From the NCBI GenBank assembly GCA_934454435.1, contig CAKSGA010000050.1, forward strand, positions 1 to 16,961: DNA of 16,961 nt, in the 5' to 3' direction. This document shows, piece after piece, positions 1-6,242 of the stretch (position 1 is the stretch's first letter; each line of letters begins with the position of its first letter). Source of the stretch: an uncultured Oscillospiraceae bacterium. GTDB lineage: Bacteria; Bacillota; Clostridia; Oscillospirales; Ruminococcaceae. Position numbers and translations under genes: made by a program. The notes under the pieces were generated by a model, which made no database searches, was not told the DNA's origin, and saw nothing but the letters and a program-made list of their open reading frames with translations.

Positions 1-2965
1 GAACAAGGTACTTAGAAAAAGGCTCCTGCGAGAGCTGAAATCGAATTTTGCACGATACGCCGCACTGGTACTGCTTATCGTGTTTGGAATGTATGTTATC
101 GTTGCGGTGGTTTCCAGCGCAGATACCATCATATCAAGGTCGGACGAACACGGCGAAATGAACAGGGTGGAGGACGGCCAGTTCGGAGTTTTTATCCCCC
201 TCACAGACGAGCAGGAAAAGCAGATAACCGACATGGGCGTCACGCTTGAAAGGCACTTCAGCATTGACGTCTTTGCCGGGGACGGCTCAAAGCTCCGTGT
301 TTTTAAGAACAGGAGCGATATCGACCTTGTGGAGCTCGACAGCGGCAGATATGCGGAAGCAATGAACGAAGCGGTCGCTGAAAAACGCTACTGTGAGGAG
401 CATTCCCTGGCGGTCGGCGACAGACTTACAGCCGGGGGTATCGAATTTGAGATCGTTGGCATAGGCACAACTCCCGACTATGACGCTCCGGTTGACAAGT
501 TCTCGGATACGGCGGTTTCAAGCATCGGATTCGGGCTTCTGTTTGTTTCCGATGAACAGTACGACTATATCAGAAACGATACCTCGCAGCAGGCGGAGGA
601 TCTTTGCTATGCATATCTTCTGAACGGCAAAGCGACTGACGAGGAACTCAAGGAAACTATAAAGGATTTTGAGTTCAACTACAAGGACGTTACCGATAAA
701 TACTATCTTGAAACGGTCGGGGAAGCCCTGCAGCAGCGTGACGATCTCCGTAACGGCATAAATGAGCTTTATGACGGTTCGCAGGAGCTAAAGGACGGCA
801 TGAAGGATCTTTCGGACGGAGCAGACAAGCTCCACAGCGGGCTTGGTGAGCTTTACGATGGTTCGGTGAAGCTTACAGACGGAATAGACGAGCTTTCCGG
901 CGGTGCGGGCGAATTATCGGACGGTATGAAAACGCTTGACGATTCCGGAGAGATGATCTCGGGCGGTGCTTCCGAAATACTGGATGCGCTTCTTGCCCAG
1001 GCGTCGCAGAGCCTTGCCGCAATGGGGCAGAGTATCGAGCTCACTGCCGATAATTACGGTGAAACTCTGGATATGCTGATCGGTATGACGCAGAGCGCAG
1101 AGCTTACACAGCTTAAATCTTCGCTTGACAGCATAAAGTCCTATGCAGACGGCACAAAGACTTACACGAACGGCGTTCGCACGGCGGCTGACGGAGCAGC
1201 TGCTCTTTCGACCGGGGCAAATGATGTTCTGGACGGCGCTGAGAAGCTTTCCGGCGGCATGAAGGATGCGCTTGACGGCTCGAAGGAACTGGCGGACGGC
1301 GCAAATGACGCTTATGATGGCGCTACTGAGCTGGCAGACGGAATTTCTGAGCTTAAAACGGAAACCGACAAGCTGCTGGACGAGGTTTTCGATGTTGACC
1401 TCGACAACCTTACGATGTTTGTAAAGAGGGCGGAGAATGTCCGTATCGCCAGTGCAAAGGGCGATGTGATAATGAACAGGCTTGCGGGACTTGGCGTGGG
1501 CGTTATACTTATGATGCTTCTCGCTTATGTTATCTCGGTTTTCGTGATTCATCAGATACAGCGTGAAAGCAGCGTTATCGGGGCTCTCTACGCCCTTGGA
1601 GCAAAGAAAAGGGATCTTATTGCGCATTACATAACCCTGCCGACCATCGTTGCATTCGTAGGCGGAATAATCGGTATGCTTATCGGTTTTTCACCTGTGG
1701 GTCTGAATTACCAGATGCTCGATACATATGCGTATTTCTCGCTCCCCGAATTTGCACCTGTTTATCCGGTGTATCTTATAATATACAGCGTTGTAATGCC
1801 GCCTGTTATCTCAATGATAGTGAACACGCTCGTCATCAATAAGCGCCTTTCGCAGACTGCGCTTTCACTTATCCGCAACGAACAGAAAACAGCACGTTAC
1901 AGCAGCGTCAGGATCAGGAGCAAGAACTTTATCCGCAGATTCCAGATAAGGCAGATGCTCCGGGAGATGCGTACGGGGATAACCGTTCTTCTGAGTATGC
2001 TGTTTTCGCTGCTTGTTCTTATGCTCGGTGTTGACTGCTATTACCTCTGCGAAAACGTAAGGATAGATACTATCCGGGACACAAAATATGAATACATGTA
2101 TACGCTGAAATACCCTGAATCCACAGTCCCCGAAGGAGGAGAAGCCTGCTTTGCAAAAACGCTTTCAAAGGAACAGCTGGGATATAATCTGGACGTAACT
2201 GTAATGGGTATCGACAGCGACAACAAATACTACAATGCTGAAACCCACAGGGGCAAGAGCCTTATCACAGCTAGCAAATCAGTGGTTGAACGCTACGGAG
2301 TAACGGCCGGGGATAAATTCATACTCACCGACAGTGCGAATTCCATGGACTATGCTTTCACTGTTGCCGATGTATGCGATGAAAGCGCAGGACTTATGGT
2401 GTTTATGGATATCGACAGCATGCGGGAACTTTTTGGCGAGGACGATGATTATTACAACTGCGTCCTTTCTGACGAGCCTCTTGATATAGACGAGGGCAGG
2501 CTTTACGGTACGACTTCCAGGGCTGATATCGAACGTTCCGCAGCTGTTTTCACGGAGCTTATGATGTCGATGATCGTTATGCTGATCGTGATAGCGATAA
2601 TAATTTTCTTCGCTGTGATGTTCCTTATGCTGAACGTTATGGTAGAACGTGCCTCGTTCGGAATTTCACTCGTCAAGGTATTCGGCTACAATACAAGGGA
2701 CGTAAAGAGGCTTTATCTCAACGGAAATGCGCTGCTTATAGCAATAGGTGCGCTCATAGAGATTCCGCTTTCAAAGCTTATCATAGATAAGGTATTTCCG
2801 CTGTTTATCCCGAATGTAACAAGCGGAATAAACCTTGTATTCCCGCTGTATATTTATCCGATAATCTTTGCCGGGACAATGGCAGTTTACTATGTTATAA
2901 CCGCTATTCTTGTCAGAAAGCTCGGTAAGATCACGCCTGCCGAGGTCCTGAAAAACAGGGAGTAA
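1..2965 (+). CDS. FtsX-family ABC transporter permease with long Asp-Gly repeat ectodomain (first two bases of start codon outside window)
   Basis: The reading frame is open to the left edge. Base 1 is a G followed by codons for NKVLRKRLLRELKSNFARY, so the true start is very likely an ATG whose last base is position 1, giving about 988 residues. A GTG at 80 would remove the basic N-terminus and half of the first membrane span and is not a good start. The order is: span 1 (about 21-43), extracytoplasmic MacB-like domain, a repeat region at about 245-480 in which ELxDG-type units recur every seven residues, three spans (about 495-610), a basic linker, a span near 660-680, a second extracytoplasmic domain, and three C-terminal spans ending near 988. 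This is the two-module FtsX/MacB permease plan. It should act with an ABC ATPase, probably encoded just upstream out of view. The substrate is unknown. The DG repeats recall YhgE/Pip-type surface proteins and probably form a long helical stalk. Confidence 0.85.
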   Translation, partial: NKVLRKRLLRELKSNFARYAALVLLIVFGMYVIVAVVSSADTIISRSDEHGEMNRVEDGQFGVFIPLTDEQEKQITDMGVTLERHFSIDVFAGDGSKLRVFKNRSDIDLVELDSGRYAEAMNEAVAEKRYCEEHSLAVGDRLTAGGIEFEIVGIGTTPDYDAPVDKFSDTAVSSIGFGLLFVSDEQYDYIRNDTSQQAEDLCYAYLLNGKATDEELKETIKDFEFNYKDVTDKYYLETVGEALQQRDDLRNGINELYDGSQELKDGMKDLSDGADKLHSGLGELYDGSVKLTDGIDELSGGAGELSDGMKTLDDSGEMISGGASEILDALLAQASQSLAAMGQSIELTADNYGETLDMLIGMTQSAELTQLKSSLDSIKSYADGTKTYTNGVRTAADGAAALSTGANDVLDGAEKLSGGMKDALDGSKELADGANDAYDGATELADGISELKTETDKLLDEVFDVDLDNLTMFVKRAENVRIASAKGDVIMNRLAGLGVGVILMMLLAYVISVFVIHQIQRESSVIGALYALGAKKRDLIAHYITLPTIVAFVGGIIGMLIGFSPVGLNYQMLDTYAYFSLPEFAPVYPVYLIIYSVVMPPVISMIVNTLVINKRLSQTALSLIRNEQKTARYSSVRIRSKNFIRRFQIRQMLREMRTGITVLLSMLFSLLVLMLGVDCYYLCENVRIDTIRDTKYEYMYTLKYPESTVPEGGEACFAKTLSKEQLGYNLDVTVMGIDSDNKYYNAETHRGKSLITASKSVVERYGVTAGDKFILTDSANSMDYAFTVADVCDESAGLMVFMDIDSMRELFGEDDDYYNCVLSDEPLDIDEGRLYGTTSRADIERSAAVFTELMMSMIVMLIVIAIIIFFAVMFLMLNVMVERASFGISLVKVFGYNTRDVKRLYLNGNALLIAIGALIEIPLSKLIIDKVFPLFIPNVTSGINLVFPLYIYPIIFAGTMAVYYVITAILVRKLGKITPAEVLKNRE

Positions 2966-2983
2966 ATCATACGCCAGGGACTG

Positions 2984-2997
2984 CCGGAACGATCCGG
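2984..2997. other. Small hairpin just after the permease gene
   Basis: CCGGA (2984-2988) and TCCGG (2993-2997) pair around a four-base loop, 18 bases after the permease stop codon. There is no T-run directly after it, so it is more likely a 3'-end stabilising stem than a terminator. The real terminator candidate follows at 3004-3048. Confidence 0.4.
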
Positions 2998-3003
2998 TGT
3001 CAC

Positions 3004-3048
3004 AAAAAAGTGTGGGTGGAGCCTCAGGGTTCGACCCACTGTTTTTTT
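3004..3048. terminator. Bidirectional rho-independent terminator
   Basis: A run of six A (3004-3009) precedes the stem GTGGGT (3012-3017) / ACCCAC (3034-3039), whose loop can pair further. Seven T (3042-3048) follow. The A-run/stem/T-run symmetry lets it work on both strands, ending the permease transcript on plus and anything arriving from the right on minus. Confidence 0.65.
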
Positions 3049-3049
3049 G

Positions 3050-3150
3050 CTGCCTGGCATTCCGTGCGGTGCCTTTGCTATACTCCTGTTTTCAGTACCA
3101 GCTTTACTGTATTCTCTTTGTAACTCCTTTCTATTCTTTGTTTCTGACAT
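3050..3150 (-). pseudogene. Possible 5' remnant of a minus-strand gene (GIY-YIG-like start?)
   Basis: On the minus strand an AGGAGA site lies upstream of an ATG at 3150 and opens with MSETKNRKELQREYSK. After about 15 codons the natural continuation appears to shift frame: the alternative frame gives KLVLKTGV, then a TAG, then Q. That resembles the RKEL...GVYQI start of small GIY-YIG-like proteins in Firmicutes, with one stop and one frameshift. Shortly after, the sequence runs into the bidirectional terminator, so nothing longer can be a working gene. The family link rests on a very short match and is weak. Confidence 0.25.
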
Positions 3151-3172
3151 GGGCTTCGCTCTCCTGGCTTTA

Positions 3173-3316
3173 GATAACCTCTAAAACCAGGGACACGAGC
3201 AGATTTCGCACATGGCTTATATCAGATTCCAGACACCAAACCGCAGGCAGATAATGCGTTTACTTGCTGTATTTCAAGGTTTGGCAACGACGCAGATGAT
3301 GAATAAGTAGCGAAGC
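3173..3316 (+). repeat. Left copy of an inverted repeat (MITE-like, one end missing)
   Basis: The segment starts with GATAACCTCTAAAA and matches the reverse complement of 5405-5571 over nearly its whole length, at roughly 85 percent by eye. Shared blocks include GGGACACGAGCAGAT, CTTATATCAGATT and AATGCGTTTACTTG. Relative to the right copy it lacks about 15 bases between two CCGCAG repeats, which fits slippage or recombination between them. The partner terminal repeat seen at 5294 in the right copy is not found here, so this copy is truncated near 3316. Confidence 0.75.
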
Positions 3317-3379
3317 GTCAAGTTGAATTGTTCAATATCAAATTCTATAATGCTTTTGTTCCATGTTGGAAGAAAATCC

Positions 3380-3408
3380 TTGACAAAGTCTGCAATTTGG
3401 TGTATAAT
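3380..3408 (+). promoter_or_regulatory. Sigma-70 promoter of the dockerin gene
   Basis: A perfect TTGACA (3380-3385) and perfect TATAAT (3403-3408) are separated by exactly 17 bases. Transcription would begin near 3415, leaving a leader of about 95 bases before the TTG start at 3510. Its spacer is strikingly similar to that of the promoter at 10500. Confidence 0.85.
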
Positions 3409-3441
3409 TCACTTGTAATATTCCTGCTGCGTTTTATGACA

Positions 3442-3489
3442 AGGCAGAAAAAGATCAATTGGGTGACAGCCTGCCTGAAAATGGCAGGC
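3442..3489 (+). promoter_or_regulatory. Leader RNA hairpin with competing upstream pairing
   Basis: GCCTGCC (3469-3475) and GGCAGGC (3483-3489) form a strong hairpin ending nine bases before the GGAGG ribosome site of the dockerin gene. An upstream AGGCAG (3442-3447) can pair with the CTGCCT at 3471-3476 instead, so two mutually exclusive folds are possible. No T-run follows, so any control would act on translation or RNA stability. I recognise no named riboswitch class. Confidence 0.35.
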
Positions 3490-3509
3490 GCAGATATGGA
3501 GGTAATGAT

Positions 3510-4193
3510 TTGAAAACAGTACTTAAACGTGCGCTGTGCGGAATAACGGCGTTCGTTGTTGCGGCAGGCGCTATGTCGTACTTCCCGGCGGATACTTTTG
3601 CGGGGATCGTATGCGGAGTGACTGCATATGCAGAAAACGAAACATGGCGCATCACTATCACAGCGGCTGACTTAAAAAGCATCAGCGGCAAAGGCAGTGA
3701 AAAATCCCCTTATGAGATAACCACTGCAGCAGAGCTGCTTGCGGTCATGGAAGTTCGCAGCCCGATTTATGCAATACTAAAGAACGATATCATCATCAAC
3801 GATAGTCTTCTGAACAGAATTGATAACGAAAGCGGCAAACCCTCGGGCACTTCAGACAGCATCGTTTGCTGGCCGCCGATACCAGATGGTTGGTGCATCA
3901 ACCTTGATGGCAATAAAAAAACAATCAGAGGCCTTTACATCAATGAGAGCGGGAAGGCAGGCTTGTGTGCTTCTTTGGGAGTAGGCAGCTTTAAAAACCT
4001 GACCATCACCGACAGCTTCGTTAAGGGCGGAGATAACGTCGGCGTGCTGAACGCCCTTGATGCGTCGGCTGTGCTGAAAAGCGTCATTGGAATATCCCAG
4101 GGTGCAAATCCTCTTATGGGCGACTTCAACAATGACGGTACTGTAAACGCTATTGACGCATCAGATATTCTCAAGTGGATCATAAGATCCTGA
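3510..4193 (+). CDS. Small secreted protein with beta-helix (GLUG-like) segment and C-terminal type I dockerin
   Basis: The start is TTG 3510, seven bases after GGAGG (3498-3502). It gives a clean signal peptide (MKTVLKRALCGITAFVVAAG) with a likely cut at AYA/EN near residue 43. An ATG at 3459 has no ribosome site and would bury the signal. The 227 residues run: signal peptide; a polar stretch; a segment reading LDGNKKTIRGLYINESGKAG and FKNLTITDSFVKGG, typical of right-handed beta-helix/GLUG proteins; then a dockerin from about 174. Dockerins bind cohesins on scaffoldins of the cellulosome. The second calcium loop, GDFNNDGTVNAIDAS, is canonical. The first reads GGDNVGVLNALDAS and has lost two of three early acidic ligands, as if the beta-helix had been fused into it by deletion. 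No catalytic domain is seen. It has its own promoter and terminator. Confidence 0.85.
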   Translation: MKTVLKRALCGITAFVVAAGAMSYFPADTFAGIVCGVTAYAENETWRITITAADLKSISGKGSEKSPYEITTAAELLAVMEVRSPIYAILKNDIIINDSLLNRIDNESGKPSGTSDSIVCWPPIPDGWCINLDGNKKTIRGLYINESGKAGLCASLGVGSFKNLTITDSFVKGGDNVGVLNALDASAVLKSVIGISQGANPLMGDFNNDGTVNAIDASDILKWIIRS

Positions 4194-4202
4194 TGGATAT
4201 TC

Positions 4203-4244
4203 AGCAGCCGGAATGTATTTTATGATACGTTCCGGCTGCTTTTT
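4203..4244 (+). terminator. Rho-independent terminator of the dockerin gene
   Basis: AGCAGCCGGAA (4203-4213) pairs perfectly with TTCCGGCTGCT (4230-4240), with an inner GTAT/ATAC pairing, and is followed directly by TTTT (4241-4244). It starts nine bases after the stop codon. Confidence 0.9.
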
Positions 4245-4249
4245 ATTGC

Positions 4250-4373
4250 GGTCACCTCTAAAAACTTTGTTTGAGTGAAAATGTGTATAGCACACCGCCT
4301 GCTTCTTCAAACCTCCTCGCATTCGGCGCACTCTACCATTTTTCACTTTTCAAACCGATTTTTAGAGGTGACC
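4250..4373. mobile_element. 124-bp MITE-like element with 15-bp terminal inverted repeats and TTGC target duplication
   Basis: The ends are perfect inverted repeats, GGTCACCTCTAAAAA (4250-4264) and its complement (4359-4373). Pairing continues imperfectly inwards (GTTTGA, GTGAAAATG, CCG), so the whole unit can fold into one hairpin. Both flanks carry TTGC (4246-4249 and 4374-4377), a 4-bp target duplication. It encodes nothing credible, so it would depend on a transposase elsewhere. It landed between the dockerin terminator and the promoter of the LytTR gene. Confidence 0.8.
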
Positions 4374-4402
4374 TTGCAATATTTCCGGATAAGTGGTATA
4401 AT
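4374..4402 (+). promoter_or_regulatory. Sigma-70 promoter of the LytTR-PAS gene, abutting the MITE
   Basis: TTGCAA (4374-4379) and a perfect TATAAT (4397-4402) have a 17-base spacer. The first four bases of the -35 box are the right-hand target duplication of the 124-bp element, so everything upstream of -35 is now element sequence. The leader to ATG 4492 is about 83 bases. Confidence 0.7.
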
Positions 4403-4491
4403 AAATCAAAGGTAATATGTTCCCGCACATACACTGACCGCCATGTGAGCTTTCATATTATTAAAACTTCACACAATAAAGGAGCCAGCGA

Positions 4492-5283
4492 ATGAACACT
4501 GAAAAAAACATCTCGTTCATATCCGACCGAAAGCATTATGATATACCCGAAAGCAGTATATTGTATGTTTCTATGAAGAAGCAGGACGCATTTATCCACA
4601 TTTCGGACGGAAGCGTACTCAAGACTCGTATGACATTTGCCGAGCTCAAGGATACGCTCAGCGCAGATTTTATAAGAATAAATCGGGGCTGTCTTGTTTC
4701 TGCGATGGCTATTCACAGCGTGGGCAAGCTCATTGTTCTCTCAAATGGCGAATCCCTGGAATATGCCACGCAGCACCGCAGGGAGATAATGGAGAAATTC
4801 CATATGAAGCAGCATTTTATCATAGATTCGCTTGCTGACAACGATAATCCCACTGATAAAGAGGAATACCATCAGCACTACAAATGCTTTGACAACATTC
4901 CCATTGCGTTCACCGACATTGAGATGATATTCAACAAGGAAAGTCAGGCAGTGGATTGGATATTCCGCTATGGAAACGAAGCGTTTGCCAGGCTGGAGGG
5001 ATTCCCGCTGGATGCGCTTATCGGGAAATCATTCGGAAGCATTTTCTCCAACATGGATTCAAAATGGCTGCGCAGCTATGAGCATTCCGTGCTGTATGGC
5101 GAGACTCTGGAAATAGTCGATTACAGTCCAGAGGTAGACAAATACCTGCGGATAGTCTGCTTCCCTACGTTCAAGGGACACTGCGGCTGCCTTATGTTCG
5201 ATATATCGGAAACGAATTTCTCGGTGGAAAAGACAGTCGGAGAAAAAGCGATATTGATGTATCTGAAAAAACTGATGGAATGA
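4492..5283 (+). CDS. LytTR-PAS domain transcriptional regulator
   Basis: An AAAGGAG site (4478-4484) precedes ATG 4492, giving 263 residues. Residues about 5-105 are a LytTR DNA-binding domain: the SSILYVSMKKQDAFIHISDG strand pattern, the MTFAELKDTL helix and FIRINRGCLVSAMAI, equivalent to the usual F-x-R-x-H-R-S-x-L-V-N segment with H-R-S replaced by N-R-G. Residues about 125-235 are a PAS fold (FDNIPIAFTDIE, FRYGNEAFARLEGF, ALIGKSF, LRIVCFPTFKGHCGCLMFDIS). There is no response-regulator receiver or kinase domain, so the PAS module probably senses a small ligand and controls DNA binding directly. DNA binding first and sensor second is the reverse of classical LytTR response regulators. The target genes are unknown. 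It is monocistronic, followed ten bases later by a repeat element. Confidence 0.85.
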   Translation: MNTEKNISFISDRKHYDIPESSILYVSMKKQDAFIHISDGSVLKTRMTFAELKDTLSADFIRINRGCLVSAMAIHSVGKLIVLSNGESLEYATQHRREIMEKFHMKQHFIIDSLADNDNPTDKEEYHQHYKCFDNIPIAFTDIEMIFNKESQAVDWIFRYGNEAFARLEGFPLDALIGKSFGSIFSNMDSKWLRSYEHSVLYGETLEIVDYSPEVDKYLRIVCFPTFKGHCGCLMFDISETNFSVEKTVGEKAILMYLKKLME

Positions 5284-5293
5284 AATGGCAAAA

Positions 5294-5571
5294 GGTAACC
5301 TCTAAAAACCTCCTTCACGGCAGATTTATATGCCAAAGGGAAACGCTTAATAAAACAAAATCGACCAGTTCAAATGTGGGGACTCATGCGTCTGATTTAG
5401 TTATGCTTCGCTATATTCAGCGTATCCCGTATCATCTGCTTCGTTGTCAAACCTTGAATACATCAAGTAAACGCATTGTCCGCCTGCGGCTGAAAACGCT
5501 GCGGTTTGATGCCTGAAATCTGATATAAGTCATGTGCGAGATCTGCTCGTGTCCCGCTTTTAGGGGTTATC
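5294..5571. mobile_element. 278-bp MITE-like element sharing the terminal motif of the 124-bp element
   Basis: The left end is GGTAACCTCTAAAAA (5294-5308) and the right end is the complement of GATAACCCCTAAAAG (5557-5571). These are imperfect terminal inverted repeats of the same type as those at 4250 and 4373. No target duplication is visible (AAAA on the left, ATAT on the right). Its right part, 5405-5571, is the inverted partner of 3173-3316. The short reading frames inside have no ribosome sites and no recognisable products, so I treat it as non-coding. Confidence 0.6.
5405..5571 (-). repeat. Right copy of the inverted repeat, inside the 278-bp element
   Basis: Read on the minus strand from 5571 it begins GATAACCCCTAAAA, then GGGACACGAGCAGAT, and follows the left copy at 3173-3316 through to TAGCGAAGC. 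It keeps the extra 15 bases between CCGCAG repeats that the left copy has lost, so it is the more complete copy. Confidence 0.75.
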
Positions 5572-5652
5572 ATATAGTTGATTTACAATTTACACCAGTT
5601 TTTTCGATCAACCTACATTGAAAATAAACATAAAATATCCCCCATTTCAAGC

Positions 5653-5682
5653 AAAAATCCGGCGCTGGATAACCAACGCCGG
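5653..5682 (-). terminator. Rho-independent terminator on the minus strand
   Basis: CCGGCG (5659-5664) and CGCCGG (5677-5682), with an added TGG/CCA pairing, form a stable stem. Read on the minus strand it ends in GGATTTTT, a good intrinsic terminator. On plus it is followed only by a mixed A/T stretch. It points to a former minus-strand gene ending nearby. Confidence 0.6.
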
Positions 5683-5698
5683 AAATCTTATTTATCTT

Positions 5699-5765
5699 GC
5701 GAAGCCGCTTGAAATCAAGCCTTGAGAGCCTCTTCAACAAGAACTGCGCAAGAAGTCAATGGCAA
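5699..5765 (-). pseudogene. Possible 3' tail of a lost minus-strand gene
   Basis: On the minus strand one frame reads LPLTSCAVLVEEALKA and stops about 16 bases before the minus-strand terminator stem at 5653-5682. A smooth coding-like tail with its own terminator suggests the end of a real gene. Its upstream part is replaced by the plus-strand permease relic, with a junction around 5765-5785. I cannot name the family, and the short length makes chance a serious alternative. Confidence 0.25.
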
Positions 5766-5778
5766 CGCTGTCTGCGAA

Positions 5779-6027
5779 ATGTTGCCCACCGGTATAAAGG
5801 GCTTAGCGCAGCCATTTGACAAGAGCAAAACTTATCAGCCTTACATGCCGAGCGATGATCTTGCGGTGGTTTCCACAGCGCTGTACCGCATCATCGGTCC
5901 TTACGGCGCAAAGTGGGAGATAATCTTTGCCGGAATCATCATCTGTATTATTCCGTCGCTGATAATCTTCCTTGTCCTGCAGAAATCGATATACAGCAAC
6001 CTCGTTACAGGCTCTGTAAAGGAGTAA
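5779..6027 (+). pseudogene. C-terminal relic of a MalG-type sugar ABC transporter permease
   Basis: About 82 residues read LPTGIKGLAQPFDKSK, then LYRIIGPYGAKWEIIFAG, a last membrane span (IIICIIPSLIIFLVLQKSIY) and NLVTGSVKE. The 'xxFLxxQKxxxxxLxxGSVK' ending is the hallmark C-terminus of carbohydrate ABC permeases of the MalG/binding-protein-dependent family, which are normally about 270-300 residues. The first two thirds, including the EAA loop that docks the ATPase, are missing, so it cannot work. Upstream ATGs in the same frame (from 5722) have no ribosome site and lie in unrelated sequence. A ribosome site and a start codon for a downstream neighbour survive immediately after it, so this is the broken end of a sugar-transport operon. 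Confidence 0.75.
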
Positions 6028-6028
6028 C

Positions 6029-6091
6029 ATGACAGTTTCATCAAACCTGATGGGTAACTCTTATGAGCTTCGCTGCGTTTCACGCTTTTGA
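6029..6091 (+). pseudogene. First codons of a lost gene downstream of the permease relic
   Basis: AAAGGAGT (6018-6025) sits just before ATG 6029, which overlaps the end of the permease frame region as in a sugar-uptake operon. The frame gives MTVSSNLMGNSYELRCVSRF and stops at 6091. Good initiation signals with only 20 codons suggest the 5' stub of a truncated gene, perhaps a glycosidase given the neighbour, but nothing in the peptide proves that. Confidence 0.35.
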
Positions 6092-6108
6092 TGATAATAC
6101 TTTGTTAA

Positions 6109-6137
6109 TTGTGCGGTATTGCCTTAAACAATATAAT
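6109..6137 (+). promoter_or_regulatory. Weak candidate promoter for the sigma/anti-sigma operon
   Basis: TTGTGC (6109-6114) and TATAAT (6132-6137) are 17 bases apart in an AT-rich stretch. The -10 box is perfect and the -35 box is poor. An autoregulated ECF promoter might also lie here, but I see no clear AAC/CGTC-type boxes. Confidence 0.35.
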
Positions 6138-6242
6138 ATTATATTCAATGCAAAAAAACTCGTTCTGGATTGCTTTATGTGTAAAGGACAATACCGAAAA
6201 TAAAGGTAAGGTGTTGCCATTATGGACAAGGAGGTCACTGAT

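Noticed and set aside
914..1627. A 237-codon open frame on the minus strand within the permease
   Set aside because: It mirrors the DG repeats (Cys/Arg-rich product) and spans the plus-strand membrane segment; no start signal.
3409..3509. A cyclic-di-GMP-I riboswitch in the dockerin leader
   Set aside because: Only a loose GGCA...GTGAC...GCC likeness; the conserved GCAAAGCC core and the second stem with its receptor are not present.
3328..3513. A 61-codon plus-strand frame upstream of the dockerin gene
   Set aside because: It covers the perfect promoter at 3380-3408 and the leader hairpin, and has no ribosome site.
6222..6242. ATG 6222 as the start of the sigma factor
   Set aside because: The strong AAGGAGGT lies downstream of it and is correctly spaced for GTG 6243; the extra residues (MDKEVTD) add nothing to the sigma fold.
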